Notes: generated from the letters alone by a model not told the origin. Numbered from the stretch's first letter, positions 15,002-23,859 are shown. The stretch is DNA of 47,916 bases from Acidimicrobiaceae bacterium (GCA_024641005.1 JAHEDX010000028.1:1-47916), one strand, 5' to 3'. Numbers and translations are program-made.

Positions 15002-16558
15002 TCACACGATCTTGTTCTGTCCCTCGCCCCAGTAGCGGTCGCGGAGCAGACGCTTGTAGAGCTTGCCCGTGGGCAGCCTGGGCAGTTCGGCCTCGAAATC
15101 GATCGAGCGCGGCACCTTCTGGCGCGAGAGATGCGCGCTGCAGAACGCCAACAACACGTCGACCGTGTGAGCGTCAGGTGCGACGCCGGGCATCAGCTGC
15201 ACGATCGCCTTCACCTCCTCACCCAGATCGGCGTTCGGCACCCCGATCACGGCCGCATCGGCTACCGACGGGTGGGTGATCAGGAGGTCTTCGGTCTCTT
15301 GTGGGTAGATGTTCACACCGCCCGAGATGATCATGAACGTCTTACGGTCGGTGAGATACAAGAAGTTGTCGTCGTCGACGTAGCCGACGTCGCCGACCGT
15401 GGTCATCGTGCCGTCCGGCGAACTCGACTCCCGAGTCTTCTGAGGGTCGTTGTGGTATTCGAATTCGGTGGCCGTCTTGAACCAGATCGTGCCGGGCACG
15501 CCCATCGGCAGCGGGTTCATGTCGTCGTCGAGGATGTGGAGATCGCCGAGCATCACCTTGCCGACCGTTCCCCGGTGGGCCAACCACTCCTCGCTGTCAC
15601 ATGCCGTGAAGCCCAATCCTTCGGTGGCGCCGTAATACTCGTGGATGATCGGTCCCCACCACCCGATCATGCGTTCCTTCACCTGCACCGGGCACGGCGC
15701 CGCCGCGTGGACGGCGACTTCCAACGACGACAGGTCGAACGCTGTGCGTTGCTCGTCGGGGAGCTTGAGCATCCGGCTGAACATCGTGGGTACGAGCTGG
15801 CTGTGCGTCACCTGATAGCGCTCGATCAACCGCAGGTACTCGACCGGGTCGAATCGCTCCATGATGATCACCGTGGCGCCGATGCGGATCGCGAGGTTGA
15901 CGGCGGCCTGGGGAGCCGAGTGATACAGCGGCGCCGGCGACAGGTACACCATGTTTTCGCGATAGCGCCACAGATTGGCGAGGAACTGGTACAGAGCGAG
16001 GGGCTCACCCGGTGACTGGTCGGGAAGCGGCCGGATGATGCCCTTCGGGCGCCCGGTCGTGCCCGACGAGTACAACATCGCTGTGCCCAGCTGTTCGTCG
16101 GGCAACGGGGTGGTCGGGTGGTCGCTCGTGGCGCTGTCGAAGTCGCGGACGCGGTCATCGTCGGCGCCGCCCGGATCGTCGACTACCAGCACCAACGTGA
16201 TCTTCGGGCAGTTGGCAACGGCCGCGAGCGCAACCTCGCGCTTGGCCCGTGACGTGATCAACACCTGCGATTCGCTGTTGTCGATGACGTAGGCCAACTC
16301 GTCCGCCGTGAGGTACGAGTTCACACACGTGTAGTACAGGCCCGAACGCTCGCCTGCCCCGCACGCCTCGAGATAGCGGTCGTTGTTCTCCATGAAGACC
16401 GAGTAGTGGTCGAGCCGTCGCAGGCCGTGGGCGCGCAGGAGATGGGCGAGTCGATTGCATCGCGCCTCGTGTTCGCGGTAGGTGACCACTGCTCCGGTCG
16501 ACGCCATCACGAACGCCGGTCGATCGGGATGCCCGATTGCGAAGCTTCCTGCGTACAT
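15002..16558 (-). CDS. acyl-CoA synthetase (AMP-forming)
   Basis: A 518-residue ANL-superfamily ligase that activates a carboxylic acid with ATP and CoA. Motifs in order: P-loop YSSGTTGRPKGI near residue 168, the HEYYGATEGLG A5 motif, the TVGDVGYVDDDNFLYLTDR A7/A8 region, and PRLPTGKLYKR carrying the catalytic C-terminal Lys. The ATG at 16558 is chosen because of a GAGGGG site upstream and the FACS-like N-terminus; the frame is open further without homology. It is divergent from the ABC importer, across a region with a large inverted repeat. It could activate the imported acid for the neighbouring beta-oxidation enzymes; CaiC/FadD-type specificity is not deducible. Confidence 0.93.
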   Translation of the reverse strand: MYAGSFAIGHPDRPAFVMASTGAVVTYREHEARCNRLAHLLRAHGLRRLDHYSVFMENNDRYLEACGAGERSGLYYTCVNSYLTADELAYVIDNSESQVLITSRAKREVALAAVANCPKITLVLVVDDPGGADDDRVRDFDSATSDHPTTPLPDEQLGTAMLYSSGTTGRPKGIIRPLPDQSPGEPLALYQFLANLWRYRENMVYLSPAPLYHSAPQAAVNLAIRIGATVIIMERFDPVEYLRLIERYQVTHSQLVPTMFSRMLKLPDEQRTAFDLSSLEVAVHAAAPCPVQVKERMIGWWGPIIHEYYGATEGLGFTACDSEEWLAHRGTVGKVMLGDLHILDDDMNPLPMGVPGTIWFKTATEFEYHNDPQKTRESSSPDGTMTTVGDVGYVDDDNFLYLTDRKTFMIISGGVNIYPQETEDLLITHPSVADAAVIGVPNADLGEEVKAIVQLMPGVAPDAHTVDVLLAFCSAHLSRQKVPRSIDFEAELPRLPTGKLYKRLLRDRYWGEGQNKIV

Positions 16559-16678
16559 GTCGTTTCGTCCCCTCGTGTCGAATCCGTGTGACAGTTTGCC
16601 GCAAGCGACCCGAGTGAGCGTCGGAGGGGATGGTCGCTCGGCTCTGCCGTGGGCGCGCGCCGACTTCACCCCGAGGTG

Positions 16679-16713
16679 TGACATATGACATAGTGTCGGC
16701 TTGTCATTTGTCA
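16679..16713. promoter_or_regulatory. double-half-site inverted repeat between ligase and ABC importer
   Basis: TGACATATGACA (16679-16690) and TGTCATTTGTCA (16702-16713) are inverted copies matching at 11 of 12 positions, 11 bases apart. Each arm contains two TGACA units, giving four half-sites. It sits mid-way in the 211-base divergent region and overlaps a TAGTGT -10-like element for the importer. It is a strong candidate binding site for a dimeric regulator controlling both transcripts. The regulator is unknown. Confidence 0.55.
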
Positions 16714-16769
16714 TCGGACCAACAGGTCCAGCAGCTGGCACGGACCCAGGGGTCCAGGAGGGGGAACTC

Positions 16770-18521
16770 ATGCAGCATCTACGATCGCGACGCCGTTGGC
16801 TCGCGCCGGTTCTTGCGCTGGCGCTCGTCGCAGCGGCATGCGGAGGTGACGACGACTCGGCCGATAACACCGTCGACGGGGGCGACACGACCGAGGCACC
16901 GGACACCACCGATGCGCCCGATGCGCCCGACACGACCGATGCGCCCGACACGACCGATGCGCCCGACACGACCGATGCACCCGACACCACCGATGCACCC
17001 GACGCGATGACGCCGGTCCGGGGTGGGACGCTCTCGTACCTGCTCGAGGCCGAGTCCGACACGTGGGACATCCCGGGTGCCAACTGTGCTGTCTCGTGCA
17101 TCACCGTGATGCGCCAGGTCATGGATCCGCTGATGATCGTCAACAGCGACGGCGACCCCGAGCCGTTCCTGCTCGAGTCGTTGGACGCGAACGACGACTT
17201 CACCGAGTACACGCTCAAGATGCGCGATGGCGTCGTGTTCCACGATGGCACGCCCGCCGACGGCGCCGCCGTTCAGCGCAGCCTGCAGGAGATGGCCAAG
17301 GGCATCCTGCAGGGCCAGGTGCTCGTCGACCTCGTGAACGGCCCCGACAGCGTCGAACTCGTCGATCCGATGACCGTCAAGGTCACGTTCAGCCGCCCGT
17401 TCGCAACGTTCCCCTACAACATCGCCGAGCGCACCGGGTGGCTGATCGCTCCCTCGTTCTGGGACAACCCCGATCGCGCCGGAGCGCTCGCGGTCGGCAC
17501 CGGTCCGTTCAAGATGACCGAGTGGACACGCGGTGAGCAGACGGTGCTCGAGGCCAACCCCGACTACTGGCGCAATGGTGCCGACGGCCAGCCGTTGCCG
17601 TACCTCGACAGCATCGTCTTCCGCCCGGTTCCCGACGTCTCGGCTCGCCGGGCCACGATGGAGGCAGGTGACGCCGACGCCAACCACGACAGTTTCGGCG
17701 AGAACCTGGCGTTCTGGCGTGACGAGTGGCCGGCTACTGGTGGTGGGCTCGTCAACGTCTCCCCTGACCGCGAGACGACGTACTTGATGTTCAACAACTC
17801 CAAGCCGCCGTTCGACAATCCCGACATGCGACGTGCGCTCGCGCTCTGCACCGACCGTGACGAGTACATCGCGTTCCGAGCTCCGGGCAATGAGATCGCC
17901 AACGGCCCGTTCGCCGAGGGCTCGCTCGGCTACTTGGAGGACACAGGGTTCCCGCAATTCGATGCTGCGGCAGGCAACGCGCTGCTCGACCAGATCGGCC
18001 GGCCCGCCGAAATCGTCTACGGAACGACGAATGTTCCGTCGAACCTGCTGACCGCCGAGCTGTTCGCCGACATGTGGAGCACGAACTGTGGACTCACCGT
18101 CAACATCGACCAGTTCGACCAGTCGGAGCTGATCACCAAGGCGATCACCGGCGACTTCCAGACGTTCTTGTGGCGCAACCACGGCCAGGGCAACCCTGGT
18201 CTCGAGTTCGTCTGGTGGCACAGCCGGCACGCGTCGGGTCTGGCCCTCAACTTCGGCCGCATCATCGACCCGGATCTGGACGCGCTGCTCGAGGAGACCT
18301 GGAAGACCCTCGACCAGACGAAGCTCGATGACCTCGGCAAGCAGATCAACACCCTGTTCGGCGAGAACGTCTACAACCTCTGGCTGAACACCACCGAGTG
18401 GGAGATCCCGTACCAGGCCGGCGTGCACGGCATCGGTGTGATGACCCTCCCATCCGGCAACGTGGGTCAGACGTCGATCGCTGGTCGCGTCTGGTTGCAC
18501 GAGGCCTGGAAGGAAGGCTGA
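16770..18521 (+). CDS. ABC importer substrate-binding lipoprotein (SBP family 5)
   Basis: A 583-residue extracellular binding protein of the peptide/nickel/oligosaccharide (DppA/OppA) class. Residues 1-24 are a lipoprotein signal: Arg-rich n-region, hydrophobic core and lipobox VAAAC, with Cys24 as the lipidated residue. Residues ~39-79 are a low-complexity DTTDAP linker encoded by 18-base repeats. The SBP_bac_5 domain follows (GGTLSYLLEAE, TEYTLKMRDGVVFHDGTPA, then GTGPFKMTEW). An AGGAGG site sits just upstream of the ATG at 16770. It heads a five-gene operon with a hairpin straight after its stop. The ligand could be a peptide, a sugar acid or another organic acid; cluster-5 proteins vary widely. 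Confidence 0.93.
   Translation: MQHLRSRRRWLAPVLALALVAAACGGDDDSADNTVDGGDTTEAPDTTDAPDAPDTTDAPDTTDAPDTTDAPDTTDAPDAMTPVRGGTLSYLLEAESDTWDIPGANCAVSCITVMRQVMDPLMIVNSDGDPEPFLLESLDANDDFTEYTLKMRDGVVFHDGTPADGAAVQRSLQEMAKGILQGQVLVDLVNGPDSVELVDPMTVKVTFSRPFATFPYNIAERTGWLIAPSFWDNPDRAGALAVGTGPFKMTEWTRGEQTVLEANPDYWRNGADGQPLPYLDSIVFRPVPDVSARRATMEAGDADANHDSFGENLAFWRDEWPATGGGLVNVSPDRETTYLMFNNSKPPFDNPDMRRALALCTDRDEYIAFRAPGNEIANGPFAEGSLGYLEDTGFPQFDAAAGNALLDQIGRPAEIVYGTTNVPSNLLTAELFADMWSTNCGLTVNIDQFDQSELITKAITGDFQTFLWRNHGQGNPGLEFVWWHSRHASGLALNFGRIIDPDLDALLEETWKTLDQTKLDDLGKQINTLFGENVYNLWLNTTEWEIPYQAGVHGIGVMTLPSGNVGQTSIAGRVWLHEAWKEG
16884..17003 (+). repeat. 18-base tandem repeat encoding a DTTDAP linker
   Basis: Six full copies of an 18-base unit (Asp-Thr-Thr-Asp/Glu-Ala-Pro) plus one nine-base partial copy lie in frame within the lipoprotein gene. 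They encode a flexible spacer between the lipid anchor and the binding domain. Copy number probably varies between strains, since in-frame slippage would be tolerated. Confidence 0.85.
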
Positions 18522-18533
18522 CCGACACGTTGG

Positions 18534-18574
18534 GGCGATCACCACGACGGCCTCGTGCTGTCGTGGTGATCGCC
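18534..18574 (+). terminator. strong intercistronic hairpin after the lipoprotein gene
   Basis: A perfect 15-base-pair stem (arms 18534-18548 and 18560-18574) with an 11-base loop begins 12 bases after the binding-protein stop and ends 17 bases before the first permease. It lacks a T-run. In many ABC operons such a structure partly terminates transcription or protects the upstream mRNA, making the binding protein more abundant than the membrane parts; that role is inferred here. Confidence 0.6.
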
Positions 18575-18591
18575 GCGGTCGGTACCTCGTC

Positions 18592-19815
18592 ATGATCGTT
18601 CTCGTCGCCGTTCTCGTCGCCGTTCTCGCTCTGGCGGCCTGGATCGTCCGGGTTGCCGGGTGGCGTTTCGCACTCCAGCGTCTCGGTGGGTCGCTGCTGA
18701 TCGTCGTGCTCGTGACCTTTGCGACGACGGTGCTGTTGCGTCAGGTCGGCGTCGATCAGTCACAAAAGGACACGCTCGTCGAGCTCGGTCTGCCTCCCAG
18801 TTCGCAACCGTGTGTCGCGTCGCTCGGCACCGGTGCCGACGTTGCGACGGTCGAGAAGTGCGTCGAAGATCGCGGACTCGACAAGAATGTGTTCGCGCAG
18901 TACGCGGGATGGGTCTCGGATCTGCTGCACGGCGATCTGGGCTACGCGTTCTACAAGAACAAAGAACCGTTGACGACCACCCTGCAGCAACGCCTGCCGC
19001 GGACAGCGTGGTTGTTCCTCTACAGCCAGATCACGGCACTCGTGCTGGCCGTTCCGCTCGGGATCTGGGCGGCATACCAGGCGGGCCGAAAACCGCGCCG
19101 AGTCCCGCGCTGGATCTTTCCGCTGGTGCTGTTGGCGATGCTCGGGGTTGCGTTCAGCGTCGGCTGGGGATTCGCGGCCGTCATGTTCGGCGCGATCCTG
19201 CTTCCGATCGTCGTGTACAACACATATCGCGGTGGGCCGCCGGGAGACACGACCGTCAACACGACCGCGTTCGTGTTGTTGTCGATTCCGGTCTTCGTGC
19301 TCGGAGAGTCGCTGCGCTACCTCTTCGCGATCAAGCGCGACTGGTACCAGCTCACCGGGTACAAGCCATGGAGCGCGGGCGTGACGGCGCACATCGGTTC
19401 GATCTGGCTCCCCGCGCTCGTCCTCGGCCTGGCCGCGACGCCCGTGTATCTGCGTTTGCTTCGTGCCGACATGATGCAGAACCTTCAACAGGACTACGTC
19501 GCGGTGGCCAAGGCCAAGGGGATGTCCAACACCCACATCCTGATCCGACACGTCTTGCGGCCCTCGACCGTGACATTGCTCACCGTCGCCGGTCTCAACA
19601 TCGCACAGTTGGTCAACGGTGCCATCGTCGTCGAGTTCATCTACGACTTCGATGGTATGGGCAGCTATCTCATCGAGGCGGTCGCGCGTCGTGAGTTCTT
19701 CGCGGTGCAGACGATCGTCGCGCTCGTCGCGATCCTCTTCGTGGCCGCCAACACGATCGTCGACCTGCTCTACACGGTCGTCGATCCTCGCGTCCGAGCG
19801 ACGGTCAGCTCATGA
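18592..19815 (+). CDS. ABC importer permease, DppB/OppB-like
   Basis: A 407-residue inner-membrane permease of the dipeptide/oligopeptide class. The N-terminal helix is encoded partly by a 12-base repeat (VLVAVLVAVLAL). A second helix is followed by a long periplasmic loop, then the core helices. The EAA-type cytoplasmic loop DYVAVAKAKGMSNTHILIRH (the site touching the ATPase) and the C-terminal VDPRVR are typical of DppB. It is longer than E. coli DppB (339 residues), mainly from extra hydrophobic segments between about 160 and 240. The start lies just after the hairpin and lacks a clear ribosome site. The stop overlaps the next start (ATGA). Confidence 0.92.
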   Translation: MIVLVAVLVAVLALAAWIVRVAGWRFALQRLGGSLLIVVLVTFATTVLLRQVGVDQSQKDTLVELGLPPSSQPCVASLGTGADVATVEKCVEDRGLDKNVFAQYAGWVSDLLHGDLGYAFYKNKEPLTTTLQQRLPRTAWLFLYSQITALVLAVPLGIWAAYQAGRKPRRVPRWIFPLVLLAMLGVAFSVGWGFAAVMFGAILLPIVVYNTYRGGPPGDTTVNTTAFVLLSIPVFVLGESLRYLFAIKRDWYQLTGYKPWSAGVTAHIGSIWLPALVLGLAATPVYLRLLRADMMQNLQQDYVAVAKAKGMSNTHILIRHVLRPSTVTLLTVAGLNIAQLVNGAIVVEFIYDFDGMGSYLIEAVARREFFAVQTIVALVAILFVAANTIVDLLYTVVDPRVRATVSS

Positions 19816-20702
19816 GCAGCGTCGCCGCCGACATGGCCGTCAAGAGCGCGCGGGCCCATGACATCACCGACCCGAAGCGGCCGGCGTCCCAGCACAACTG
19901 GTTGTTCATCCTTGCCGCTGGCTGGCTGATCGTCGTCTTGTTCTTCGTCGTCTTCGGTCGGTGGTTGCCGTTCATCCAGGACCCGACGGCGAAAGATGCC
20001 CAGGCGATCGCCCAAAGCCCGAGCTGGGACCACTGGTTCGGCACCGCGACGTTCGGTCAGGACGTGTTTGCCCGCGTGGTCGAGGGCGGTCGCATCTCGC
20101 TGTTCGTCGGCGCAACGGTGACCTTCATCGGCATCTTCCTGGGCGGCCTGCTCGGTCTGCTGGCCGGGTATCTGCGCGGCTGGGTCGACTCGCTGGTGCG
20201 CCTGCTGATCAGCGTCACCTTGGCGATCCCGGCGCTGTTGCTGGTGATCTTCATCGTCACGATCCAGGGGCAGTCGCTCAAGAACGTCATCCTCGCCGTG
20301 AGCCTGTTGGCGATCCCGGCCCTGGCACGGATCGTGCGTGCGAGCACGCTCCAAGTGGCCGATCGCGACTACGTGAAAGCGGCGCAGGTCCTGGGCGTGA
20401 AGAAGGGCTCGATCCTCGTTCGCGAGGTGTTGCCGAACGTGATGCCGACGCTCGTGTCGTTCGCGTTCTTGACATTCGGCATCATTCTCGTCGCCGAGAG
20501 CTCGCTCTCGTTCCTGGGCCTCAGCGTGGAAGCCCCGACGATCACGTGGGGATCCATCATCGCCGAGGGCCGCATCAAGTTCAGCGACACTCCGCACATG
20601 GTGTTCCTTCCTGGTGCGGTGCTGTTCCTCACCGTCCTCAGCCTCAACTTCGTCGGCGACCAGATGCTCAAGCGATTCGATATCAAGGAGTCCGGCCTGT
20701 GA
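19812..20702 (+). CDS. ABC importer permease, DppC/OppC-like
   Basis: A 296-residue second permease. The N-terminal cytoplasmic tail and first helix (LFILAAGWLIVVLFFVV) are followed by the DppC hallmark HWFGTATFGQDVFARVVEGG, five further helices and the EAA loop RDYVKAAQVLGVKKGSILVR. It pairs with the DppB-like protein to form the channel. It is coupled at both ends: ATGA overlap with the upstream permease and GTGA overlap with the downstream ATPase. Confidence 0.94.
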   Translation: MSSVAADMAVKSARAHDITDPKRPASQHNWLFILAAGWLIVVLFFVVFGRWLPFIQDPTAKDAQAIAQSPSWDHWFGTATFGQDVFARVVEGGRISLFVGATVTFIGIFLGGLLGLLAGYLRGWVDSLVRLLISVTLAIPALLLVIFIVTIQGQSLKNVILAVSLLAIPALARIVRASTLQVADRDYVKAAQVLGVKKGSILVREVLPNVMPTLVSFAFLTFGIILVAESSLSFLGLSVEAPTITWGSIIAEGRIKFSDTPHMVFLPGAVLFLTVLSLNFVGDQMLKRFDIKESGL

Positions 20703-21769
20703 GCGATGATCGATCGAACATGCTCGAGATCGATGATCTCCGTGTCGAGTTCTCGACCGCTGCCGGTTCGCTTTCTGCCGTCGACGGCGTGTCGCTGCAA
20801 CTCGCCGAGAAGGAATCGATAGCGATCGTCGGTGAGTCGGGATCCGGCAAATCGGTGCTGGCCCGAACGCTGATCGGCCTGCTCGCGGGCAACGGCACCC
20901 GGACCGGATCGATCCGCATCGGCGGCAAGGACATCGACGCGCTGACCAAGAAGGAGCGCAAGCACTTCTTCGGTGTCCAGGCAGCGATGGTCTTCCAGGA
21001 TCCGATGACGTCCCTCAACCCCGTCAAACGAATCGGTGCCCAACTCACCGAGTCGATGAAGTACCACCTGGATCTGCCCTCCAACATCGCCAACGATCGA
21101 GCGATCGCGCTGCTCCGCCAGGTGCACATCCCGTCGCCCGAGCGTCGTCTTCGCCAGTATCCCCATGAGCTCTCCGGCGGCATGCGACAGCGTGTCGTGA
21201 TCGCGATGGCACTCGCCTGCGAACCGCGTCTGCTCATCGCCGACGAGCCGACGACGGCGCTCGACGTGACCGTGCAGAAGACGATCCTGGACGTCATCGA
21301 CGAACTCCGGGCCGAGCGCAACATGTCGTTGATCCTGATCACGCACGACCTGGGGGTCGCCGAGGGCCGAGCCGATCGAATCGGAGTGATGTACGCCGGG
21401 CGCTTGATGGAGCTTGCGAGCGCGAAGGATCTGTTCAGCGGCATGCGCCATCCGTACACGCAGGCGCTGCTGCGCTCGATCCCCAATCCTGATCGACCCA
21501 GTCACACACGCTTGCATCCGATACCGGGACGCCCGCCCGACCTGTTGAACCCCCCGACCGGGTGCGCGTTCGCGGCGCGTTGCCGGCACGCGCGACCGGA
21601 GTGTGTCGACAACAAACCACCGCTGATCGAAGGCTCCGCCGGGCACTTCTTCGCCTGCCATTTCCCCGTCGGCACCCCCGAGGGTGAGGCAGCACTGGCC
21701 GAGAACATGCGGGCCGGCGTCACAGGTGCGGGCCTGTCGCTCGACGAAGCTGCCGAGGAGTTCGTCTGA
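20699..21769 (+). CDS. ABC importer ATPase, DppD/OppD-like
   Basis: A 356-residue ATPase with Walker A GESGSGKSVLA, Q-loop FQDPMTSLNP, signature LSGGMRQR, Walker B LLIADEPTTALD and H-loop ITHDLG. The C-terminal oligopeptide-transporter extension carries the conserved cysteines that bind a 4Fe-4S cluster in DppD-type proteins (GCAFAARCRHARPEC and later FACHFP). Start is a GTG at 20699, eight bases after an AAGGAG site and overlapping the permease stop; an ATG at 20720 is the alternative. Its end overlaps the next ATPase start by one base. Confidence 0.94.
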   Translation: MSDDRSNMLEIDDLRVEFSTAAGSLSAVDGVSLQLAEKESIAIVGESGSGKSVLARTLIGLLAGNGTRTGSIRIGGKDIDALTKKERKHFFGVQAAMVFQDPMTSLNPVKRIGAQLTESMKYHLDLPSNIANDRAIALLRQVHIPSPERRLRQYPHELSGGMRQRVVIAMALACEPRLLIADEPTTALDVTVQKTILDVIDELRAERNMSLILITHDLGVAEGRADRIGVMYAGRLMELASAKDLFSGMRHPYTQALLRSIPNPDRPSHTRLHPIPGRPPDLLNPPTGCAFAARCRHARPECVDNKPPLIEGSAGHFFACHFPVGTPEGEAALAENMRAGVTGAGLSLDEAAEEFV

Positions 21770-22761
21770 TGGCCGGTTCAGGCACCGCCCACCTGCGCGA
21801 TGACCCGCGTGTGCTCGTCCGCGTCGAGCACATGGTCGTCGAATTCCCGATCCACGGAGGCACCGTCCAGGCGGTGTCGGATGTGAGCTTCGATCTCATC
21901 GAAGGTGAGACGCTGGGGATCGTCGGTGAGTCGGGTTGCGGCAAGTCGACGACCGCCAGGGCGGTGATCCAGATGCCGCGGCCGACATCGGGATCGGTCC
22001 TGTTCCGCGGCACCGACCTCACGCAGCTCAGCGCAGAAGACCTCCGGTCGGTTCGGCCCGACCTGCAGATGATCTTCCAGGACCCGATCAGCTCGCTCAA
22101 TCCGCGCCGAACCGTGCACGACATCATCGCCGAAGGCCTCCGGGTCTGGGGCGATCGAGGCGAGTGGTCGATCGACAAGATCGACGAACTGATGGAAGCG
22201 GTCGGGATCGACCCCCGGTACGGAGAACGAAAGCCGCACCAGTTCTCGGGCGGCCAGTGTCAACGCATCAGCATCGCCCGAGCGTTCGTTCTGGATCCCA
22301 AGGTGATCATCTGCGACGAACCGGTGTCGGCGCTCGACGTGTCGGTGCAGGCACAGATCCTCAACCTGCTCGAGGACATGAAGGCGCGCTACGGCGTCAG
22401 CCTCATGTTCATCAGCCACGACCTGTCGGTGGTGAAGAACATCTCCGACCGCGTGATGGTGATGTACCTGGGCAAGGTCTGCGAGGTCGCAGGTTCCGAC
22501 GATCTGTTCGCTCGACCGACGCACCACTACACCCGGGCGTTGATGGCTGCGATACCGGGAAGTCGCGCGATCGTCGACGAGCAGGTGCTCGAAGCCGAGC
22601 TGCCGTCGGCGATCGATCCACCTGCCGGCTGCCGCTTCAACACTCGTTGTCCGGCCGCGACCGACGAGTGTCGGTCCGTCGAACCACAGTTGCGGCCGGT
22701 GGGAGACGGCCACTTCGTGGCCTGTCACCACCCGCATCTTCCCGTCGCCGCAGCATCCTGA
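21769..22761 (+). CDS. ABC importer ATPase, DppF/OppF-like
   Basis: A 330-residue partner ATPase: Walker A GESGCGKSTTA, Q-loop FQDPISSLNPRRT, signature FSGGQCQR, Walker B VIICDEPVSALD, H-loop ISHDLS and the cysteine-bearing C-terminal extension (GCRFNTRCPAATDEC, then ACHHP). It is the last gene of the importer operon. Its N-terminus MAGSGTAHLR is nearly identical to that of the convergent minus-strand paralogue (MAGSGKAHLR), pointing to duplication. Only 36 bases separate the converging stops. Confidence 0.94.
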   Translation: MAGSGTAHLRDDPRVLVRVEHMVVEFPIHGGTVQAVSDVSFDLIEGETLGIVGESGCGKSTTARAVIQMPRPTSGSVLFRGTDLTQLSAEDLRSVRPDLQMIFQDPISSLNPRRTVHDIIAEGLRVWGDRGEWSIDKIDELMEAVGIDPRYGERKPHQFSGGQCQRISIARAFVLDPKVIICDEPVSALDVSVQAQILNLLEDMKARYGVSLMFISHDLSVVKNISDRVMVMYLGKVCEVAGSDDLFARPTHHYTRALMAAIPGSRAIVDEQVLEAELPSAIDPPAGCRFNTRCPAATDECRSVEPQLRPVGDGHFVACHHPHLPVAAAS

Positions 22762-22762
22762 A

Positions 22763-22782
22763 CGGCCGTTACCGGTCGGCCG
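22763..22782. terminator. short GC hairpin between converging ATPase genes
   Basis: CGGCCG (22763-22768) and CGGCCG (22777-22782) pair into a six-base GC stem with an eight-base loop. It is the only structure in the 36-base convergent gap. No T-run is present. Confidence 0.3.
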
Positions 22783-22797
22783 ATCCGGAGCAGCGCG

Positions 22798-23859
22798 TCA
22801 AGCCGTTGCCGGAGCCGTGAGCGGCAGGGTGGGCTGGCGAGACGCGGCAGACAGGTCGTCATCGACGGCCACCAACGGATGGTGGCATGCGACGTAGTGG
22901 TCATCGTTCACCCGACGCATCTGCGGCTCTTCACGTGCGCACCGCTCGTCGGCAAGGGGACAACGGGTTCGGAATCGGCATCCGGAGGGCGGCGCTATCG
23001 GAGACGGCAGCTCGCCCAGTTCGGTCATCGACTCGTCGATTGCGACACCCGGATCGGGCTCGGGATGGGACTCCATCAGCAAACGTGTGTATGGGTGCGC
23101 AGGGGATGCGTACAACTCGTCGGACTCGGCGAGCTCGCACATCTTGCCGAGGTACATGACGGCGACTCGATCGCTGATGTTCTTGACGACGGCGAGGTCG
23201 TGGGCGATGAAGACCAAGGTCAGTCCGTGCTGCGCCTTGAGGTCCTCGAGCAGGTTGAGGATCTGCGCCTGTACCGACACGTCGAGCGCCGACACAGGCT
23301 CGTCACAGATGATCAGCTCGGGCTCCATGACCAGTGCTCGGGCGATGCTGATGCGCTGACACTGGCCGCCGGAGAATTCGTGCGGGCGCTTGCGGCGGGC
23401 GGCTTCCGGATCGATGCCGACGGCATCGAGCATCCTGGCGACGATGTCCCACTGGTCGTCGGGGCGCTTCGGGCCCCACACCTGCAGCGGTTCGGCCACG
23501 ATGTCGCCGATCGTGCGACGGGGGTTGAGCGACGAGATCGGGTCCTGGAAGATCATCTGCACGTCGGTGCGGCGCTGCCGCATCGTGCCGGAGTCGAGTC
23601 GGGTGAGATCGACATCGTTCAACGTGATGCTGCCGCCCGTGGGTCTGGGGAGTTGGAGGATTGCTCTGCCGGTGGTGGATTTGCCGCATCCCGACTCGCC
23701 GACGAGCCCGAGCGTTTCCCCCTTGGCGACGTCGAAGCTGATGCCACTGACTGCGTGAACGACTCGGCCACCCCCGACTGGGAACTCGACCGTGAGGTCC
23801 TCGGCCCTCAGCAGGACGGATTCGCTCGGCCGGAGGTGAGCCTTGCCGCTACCGGCCAT
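22798..23859 (-). CDS. ABC ATPase, DppF/OppF-like, second copy
   Basis: A 353-residue ATPase: GESGCGKSTTG, FQDPISSLNPRRT, FSGGQCQR, LIICDEPVSALD and IAHDLA, then a cysteine-bearing C-terminal extension (GCRFRTRCPLADERC). The frame is open upstream into the neighbouring gene, but the ATG at 23859 overlaps the upstream ATPase stop by one base and gives the MAGSGKAHLR N-terminus shared with the plus-strand paralogue. It forms a pair with the next gene, but no permease or binding protein accompanies them. It may energise the adjacent permeases alternatively, or others elsewhere. Confidence 0.93.
   Translation of the reverse strand: MAGSGKAHLRPSESVLLRAEDLTVEFPVGGGRVVHAVSGISFDVAKGETLGLVGESGCGKSTTGRAILQLPRPTGGSITLNDVDLTRLDSGTMRQRRTDVQMIFQDPISSLNPRRTIGDIVAEPLQVWGPKRPDDQWDIVARMLDAVGIDPEAARRKRPHEFSGGQCQRISIARALVMEPELIICDEPVSALDVSVQAQILNLLEDLKAQHGLTLVFIAHDLAVVKNISDRVAVMYLGKMCELAESDELYASPAHPYTRLLMESHPEPDPGVAIDESMTELGELPSPIAPPSGCRFRTRCPLADERCAREEPQMRRVNDDHYVACHHPLVAVDDDLSAASRQPTLPLTAPATA

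Noticed and set aside
16884-17003. Short repeats as a CRISPR array
   Set aside because: The units are contiguous, without spacers, in frame, and translate as a lipoprotein linker.
16779-18593. 604-codon frame opposite the binding lipoprotein
   Set aside because: Antisense shadow; its repetitive Gly-Arg-Ile N-side is simply the reverse of the DTTDAP repeat.
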